Assembly: GCF_902859875.1 (NCBI RefSeq)
Contig: NZ_CADIKF010000001.1
Location: forward strand, 1 to 64,000
Length of the DNA: 64,000 bases
Direction of reading: 5' to 3'
DNA from: Paraburkholderia solisilvae
GTDB taxonomy: Bacteria > Pseudomonadota > Gammaproteobacteria > Burkholderiales > Burkholderiaceae
Shown: one piece after another, positions 60,995-64,000 of the stretch
Layout of the letters: every line of letters begins with the position of its first letter
Position numbering within the stretch: position 1 is the stretch's first letter
Position numbers and translations under genes: made by a program
The notes under the pieces: generated by a model
What the model was told of the DNA's origin: nothing
Databases searched by the model: none
Seen by the model: only the letters and a program-made list of their open reading frames with translations

Positions 60995-62065
60995 TTATGC
61001 CGGAATGATCCGTTCCGCCTTGAGCCGGTCGAACAGATCGAAAAACGCGTCCGGCGTGCTCTGATAGTCGAGAAAGCCTGCCTTGCGGCTCTTGGTCATG
61101 TCCGTCAACACTTCCATCGGCCGGCCAAGGTCGGCGTCCGTATGCCACCACGACACCAGCTTGCCGATCTCGGCCTCCTTCAGCTGGTGACGCGCGGCGA
61201 TCTCCGCCCATGGCTTGCCGGCGTGCTGCATGCGGCTTTCGAGCGGACGGGTTTGTCCGTCGAACGGCGCGGGCTCGATGCCGAAATACTGCGCGATGCG
61301 CGACCACATCCATTTCCACCGGAACACGTCGCCGTTCACGACATTGAAGTCTTCGTTGCGTGCGTTCGGCGAGGTAGCCGCCCATTCCAGATGCCGCGCA
61401 AGCAGTCGCGCGTCGGTCATATCCGTCAGGCTGTCCCATTGAGCGGGGGAACCGGGGAACACGAACGGTTGCCGCGTTTCCTTGCAAAGCGTCGCATACA
61501 CGGCAAGCGTCATGCCCATATTCATCGCGTTGCCCAAAGCGAAGCCGATGATCGTATGCGGACGATGCACGCTCCAGCCGAAGCCATACCGCCCGGCCGC
61601 TTCGAACAGGCGGTCTTCCTGTTCATAGTAGAAGTTGTCGACCGGCTGGCGGCCCTGTTCCTCGCGGAACGGCGTGACCGGAACGTTGCCCTGCCCATAG
61701 GCTTCGAAGGGCCCGAGATAGTGCTTGAGGCCCGTCACCAGCGCCGTATGTTGCAGGTTGCCGGTCGGTCCGAGGGCCTCCAGCACGTGCTGCACCATCG
61801 CACCGTTGACGCGAATGTTTTCGCGCTCCGTTGCCTGTCGCGCCCAGGCGGTAAAGAACACATGACTGAAATCGCGTCCCTTCAACGCGTCGGCGACCGA
61901 TGCCTGCGACGTCAGGTCGGCCGCGACGGAGGCGACGCCGCTTTGCATTGCGTTGCGGCCGCGCGAGAGGCCGGTTACGTGCCAGTCGCCGCGGGACAGC
62001 AGATGTTGCGCGAGATTGCCGCCGACAATGCCCGTCGCGCCGATGATGAGTGCCTTTTTTTCCAT
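60995..62065 (-). CDS. PRISE-type SDR (progesterone 5-beta-reductase/iridoid synthase-like)
   Basis: 356 residues. The atypical SDR cofactor site reads ALIIGATGIVGGNLAQHLL and the catalytic block is NFYYEQEDRLFEAA, matching the NFYYxxED motif of PRISE reductases. Other typical stretches are RPHTIIGFALGNAMNMGM and DARLLARHLEWAA. These NADPH enzymes reduce activated enone carbon-carbon double bonds. It ends the window's leftward pair with an intradiol dioxygenase, from which it is 87 bases away, so the two may share a transcript. The substrate is unknown. Confidence 0.87.
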   Translation of the reverse strand: MEKKALIIGATGIVGGNLAQHLLSRGDWHVTGLSRGRNAMQSGVASVAADLTSQASVADALKGRDFSHVFFTAWARQATERENIRVNGAMVQHVLEALGPTGNLQHTALVTGLKHYLGPFEAYGQGNVPVTPFREEQGRQPVDNFYYEQEDRLFEAAGRYGFGWSVHRPHTIIGFALGNAMNMGMTLAVYATLCKETRQPFVFPGSPAQWDSLTDMTDARLLARHLEWAATSPNARNEDFNVVNGDVFRWKWMWSRIAQYFGIEPAPFDGQTRPLESRMQHAGKPWAEIAARHQLKEAEIGKLVSWWHTDADLGRPMEVLTDMTKSRKAGFLDYQSTPDAFFDLFDRLKAERIIPA

Positions 62066-62152
62066 GAGAAGCCAGATTTGCTGAATGCCTGTTGCTGGGA
62101 GAAGCGTCCGTTACGATGCGCTCGCGGCGCTATGGTTTTGGACCGGATGACA

Positions 62153-63016
62153 TCACGAAGCCCGGTTCAGCACGAAATCGAACTCGAGCGTGGCGAACGG
62201 CGTAGTCATGTGCGTGCCGTCGGGTGCTGTGCCGCTTGCGTGCTGGCGCCATGGTGCGATCAGCGACGAACGCACGCCGAATACGGCATCGGAGTCGAGG
62301 TAGCGATCGTCTTCGCGAAACACGTGCGTGACGAGCCGTTCGTAACCGGGCGCGGTAATCATGAAATGCAGATGGGCGGGCCGCCACGGATGCCGGCCGA
62401 GCGCGTCGAGCATGCTGCCGACCGGGCCGTCATGCGGAATAGGGTACGGCACCCCGACGATCGAGCGGAAGTGGTAGCGTCCATCCGGCAAGCTGTGCAG
62501 CACGCCTCGTGCACGATGCGTGTCGTTGTTGTCGTATTGCACGTCGTAAAAGCCCGCCTCATCCGCTTGCCAGACTTCGATGCGCGCGCCGCTCACCGGT
62601 TCGCCTTCGAGGCCGCGCACGACACCTGACACGAAGCAAGGTTCGCCTTGCGCGCCGTTGGCGACGTCGTCGCCGTTGTTATAGACCGGCGCGTTGTCGA
62701 CGAAGAATGGCCCAAACACGGTCGCTTCGGTGCAGCCTGCCGGCTTGCGATGGTTCATCGCGGTGACGAGCGTCGACAGTCCGAGCGTATCCGACAGCAG
62801 AATGAACTCCTGGCGCTTCTCGTCGGTAATGTGGCCGACTTCGGTGAGAAAGCGTATTCCCGCCTCCCATTCTGCTTCGGTCAAATGGGTTTCGCGCGCA
62901 AACGCGTGCAGGTGCCGCACGAGGCTTGTGACGATTTCCTTCAGCCGTTCGTCGGTTGCCTGCGCGAGACGGGCCAGCACCGCATCCGTGATCGTGTTCT
63001 CGTCGAGATTCCGCAT
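62153..63016 (-). CDS. Intradiol ring-cleavage dioxygenase (hydroxyquinol/catechol 1,2-dioxygenase type)
   Basis: 287 residues. An N-terminal helical dimerisation domain (about 1-100) precedes the beta-sandwich. Fe(III) ligands can be placed at Tyr157 (GFYDVQY), Tyr191 (VPYPIPHDG), His215 and His217 (RPAHLHF), with normal spacing. The GFYDVQYDN stretch is closer to hydroxyquinol 1,2-dioxygenases than to catechol enzymes. Cleavage would give maleylacetate, but no maleylacetate reductase is seen in the window. It is encoded next to the PRISE reductase, facing the second MarR gene in the same direction. Confidence 0.9.
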   Translation of the reverse strand: MRNLDENTITDAVLARLAQATDERLKEIVTSLVRHLHAFARETHLTEAEWEAGIRFLTEVGHITDEKRQEFILLSDTLGLSTLVTAMNHRKPAGCTEATVFGPFFVDNAPVYNNGDDVANGAQGEPCFVSGVVRGLEGEPVSGARIEVWQADEAGFYDVQYDNNDTHRARGVLHSLPDGRYHFRSIVGVPYPIPHDGPVGSMLDALGRHPWRPAHLHFMITAPGYERLVTHVFREDDRYLDSDAVFGVRSSLIAPWRQHASGTAPDGTHMTTPFATLEFDFVLNRAS

Positions 63017-63193
63017 GGTTCGGGTCCAAATGCCTTTTCAGCGATGATAGTCGCTTCATCGCTGGCTGGCAGTGGACCCGGCATCGCCGTCCGGAGCGGT
63101 GTGTGCGCCGGGGAGAGAGGCGGGGAAGGGAACGCCGGCGCCCGATCGGGTACGTTCGGCACCGCGCTTTTTCGGCCCGAAGGAAGGTGGCGC

Positions 63194-63667
63194 TCAGGAA
63201 GTCGAGGCGCCGGGGCAGAACGATTCGCCGGTCGCGTTTATCAGCGCATTGACGCCAGCTTCGCCGAGCAGGTCCTTCGCCCTCGTCTGGGCAATCGACC
63301 ACGAGCTCACCGCGCGATCAAGCAGCGCGCTGCCTTGCGGCGTCAGCGACAAGGGCCGGCTGCGGCCGTCGCCCGCGAGAAAACCTTCGCGCACCCACCC
63401 TCGCGACACCAGCGGCTCGACATTTTTTGTCAACATCGGCCGGTCATGATGACTGCGTCGCCCGAGGTCCGCGCGGCTAAGCGGTCCGTGTTCCATGAGT
63501 AGCGCGAGCAGCGTGAATTGATGGGCGTTGATGCCGAAAGGCCGCAACTCGTTATCGTAGATTGCGGTCAGGACCCGGGAAATCTGCCGCGCGCATTCGA
63601 GCAGGCAGTCTCGCGCGATTCGGCGGCGCGCGTCATGATGTGCGTGATCTGGAGCATCCAGCGCCAT
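63194..63667 (-). CDS. MarR-family transcriptional regulator
   Basis: 157 residues with winged helix elements FGINAHQFTLLALLMEHG, RADLGRRSHHDRPMLTKN and the wing AGDGRSRPLSLTPQG. CGAGG lies seven bases from the ATG at 63667, favouring that start over longer ones. It is upstream of, and parallel to, the dioxygenase and PRISE genes and may control them. A dyad cluster at 63728-63769 before its own start is a candidate site. Confidence 0.88.
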   Translation of the reverse strand: MALDAPDHAHHDARRRIARDCLLECARQISRVLTAIYDNELRPFGINAHQFTLLALLMEHGPLSRADLGRRSHHDRPMLTKNVEPLVSRGWVREGFLAGDGRSRPLSLTPQGSALLDRAVSSWSIAQTRAKDLLGEAGVNALINATGESFCPGASTS

Positions 63668-63727
63668 ATCGACCTCGCGTTGCGTTTGCCCTGTACGAGG
63701 AACCATTGAGCGGCTGGGATGTATCTC

Positions 63728-63769
63728 GTGTTTGTCGGGAAACACGGCATCTGTATGCGCATGTTTCCC
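63728..63769. promoter_or_regulatory. Inverted repeats upstream of the MarR gene
   Basis: GTGTTT (63728-63733) and AAACAC (63740-63745) form a dyad with a six-base spacer. GGGAAACA (63737-63744) also has an exact inverted copy TGTTTCCC at 63762-63769. The cluster lies 60-100 bases before the MarR start, suited to an autoregulatory operator. Confidence 0.45.
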
Positions 63770-63828
63770 ACACATACTGCGGATACATTGAAGTACAAAC
63801 GATCAAAGCACGCGATGGTGCTCAATAC

Positions 63829-64000
63829 TCAATACTCCTGACGCGTCGGTCGGAACAGGATCTCGTTGATATCGACGTCATCCGGTTGCGTCATCGCGTA
63901 AAGCACGGCTCGCGCGAACGAATCGGGCGGAATGGCGAGCGAGGCGTAAGACGCGCGGATCGTTTCGCGCACGTCGGGTTCGGTCGCGCTGTCCGGCAGT
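63829..64000 (-). CDS. Short-chain dehydrogenase/reductase, C-terminal part
   Basis: Only the last 57 codons are present, ending INEILFRPTRQEY and stop; the gene continues past the right edge. The DVDINEILFRPT ending with a preceding IPPDSFARAVLYAMTQPDD is typical of YdfG-like NADP-dependent SDRs. The catalytic part is outside the window. It is parallel to the MarR gene, about 160 bases upstream of it. Confidence 0.75.
   Translation of the reverse strand, partial: LPDSATEPDVRETIRASYASLAIPPDSFARAVLYAMTQPDDVDINEILFRPTRQEY

Noticed and set aside
60872..62629. 585-codon rightward frame opposite the PRISE and dioxygenase genes
   Set aside because: Antisense shadow; the two enzymes on the minus strand show full catalytic motifs.

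Overview
The window looks like an accessory, metabolism-rich stretch of a Burkholderiaceae genome, most likely Paraburkholderia, Caballeronia or Burkholderia. It is GC-rich throughout. It carries Burkholderia-type porins, a DUF3331 protein, a DUF883/YqjE/YqjK trio, a stand-alone Ku, and many LysR, IclR, MarR and AraC regulators, each beside a small catabolic or export unit. No rRNA, tRNA, CRISPR array, phage module or intact insertion sequence was seen. Functions are assigned from protein motifs read by eye; no database search was run.

Layout. 1-5146: a leftward aromatic-acid operon (LigJ-like and LigI-like amidohydrolases, a 4,5-dihydroxyphthalate-decarboxylase-like protein, a DctA carrier) with a divergent LysR regulator that has two helix-turn-helix domains. 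5462-7710: a DUF883/YqjE/YqjK membrane trio and topoisomerase IB. 7902-13138: a phosphopantetheinyl transferase, an EAL protein, and a sensor kinase/response regulator pair whose sensor domain is shortened. 13256-19114: IclR with a CoA-transferase and an MFS carrier, then LysR with a 2-oxoglutarate dioxygenase. 19216-25435: a chemoreceptor, an alcohol-dehydrogenase-like reductase, an SGNH acyltransferase and a broken class D beta-lactamase. 25477-29329: RidA, Ku coupled to a MerR/TPR protein, and a porin. 29441-38143: a YghU-type glutathione transferase, a RibD-like reductase with TetR, and a complete RND efflux operon.

38700-42274: a VOC protein, an ECF41 sigma factor, a carboxymuconolactone-decarboxylase-like protein, a periplasmic cupin and a LysR regulator. 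42364-44539: DUF3331, a cupin and a GFO/IDH oxidoreductase. 44552-51598: a probable ribitol uptake and catabolism operon (AraC regulator, ABC importer, ribitol 2-dehydrogenase, ribulokinase). 51938-58811: a lipoprotein, a Bcr/CflA exporter, a DJ-1 protein, an SDR, a secreted flavoprotein and a HAD dehalogenase. 58863-64000: MarR with a MATE exporter, then a PRISE-type reductase, a hydroxyquinol-type intradiol dioxygenase, a second MarR and a partial SDR.

Two themes stand out. First, four gene remnants sit in the gaps: the 5' end of a porin, an Ohr/OsmC fragment, a 5'-truncated OXA-type beta-lactamase, and the 3' tail of an acyl-CoA ligase. They suggest continuing gene loss between conserved units. 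Second, several regulator-target gaps hold clean inverted or direct repeats (14193, 18007, 38241, 50404, 59445, 63728) that are good operator candidates. The least ordinary gene systems are the coupled Ku-MerR/TPR pair, the double-HTH LysR, and the AT-rich, apparently leaderless sensor kinase with a truncated CHASE2 domain.
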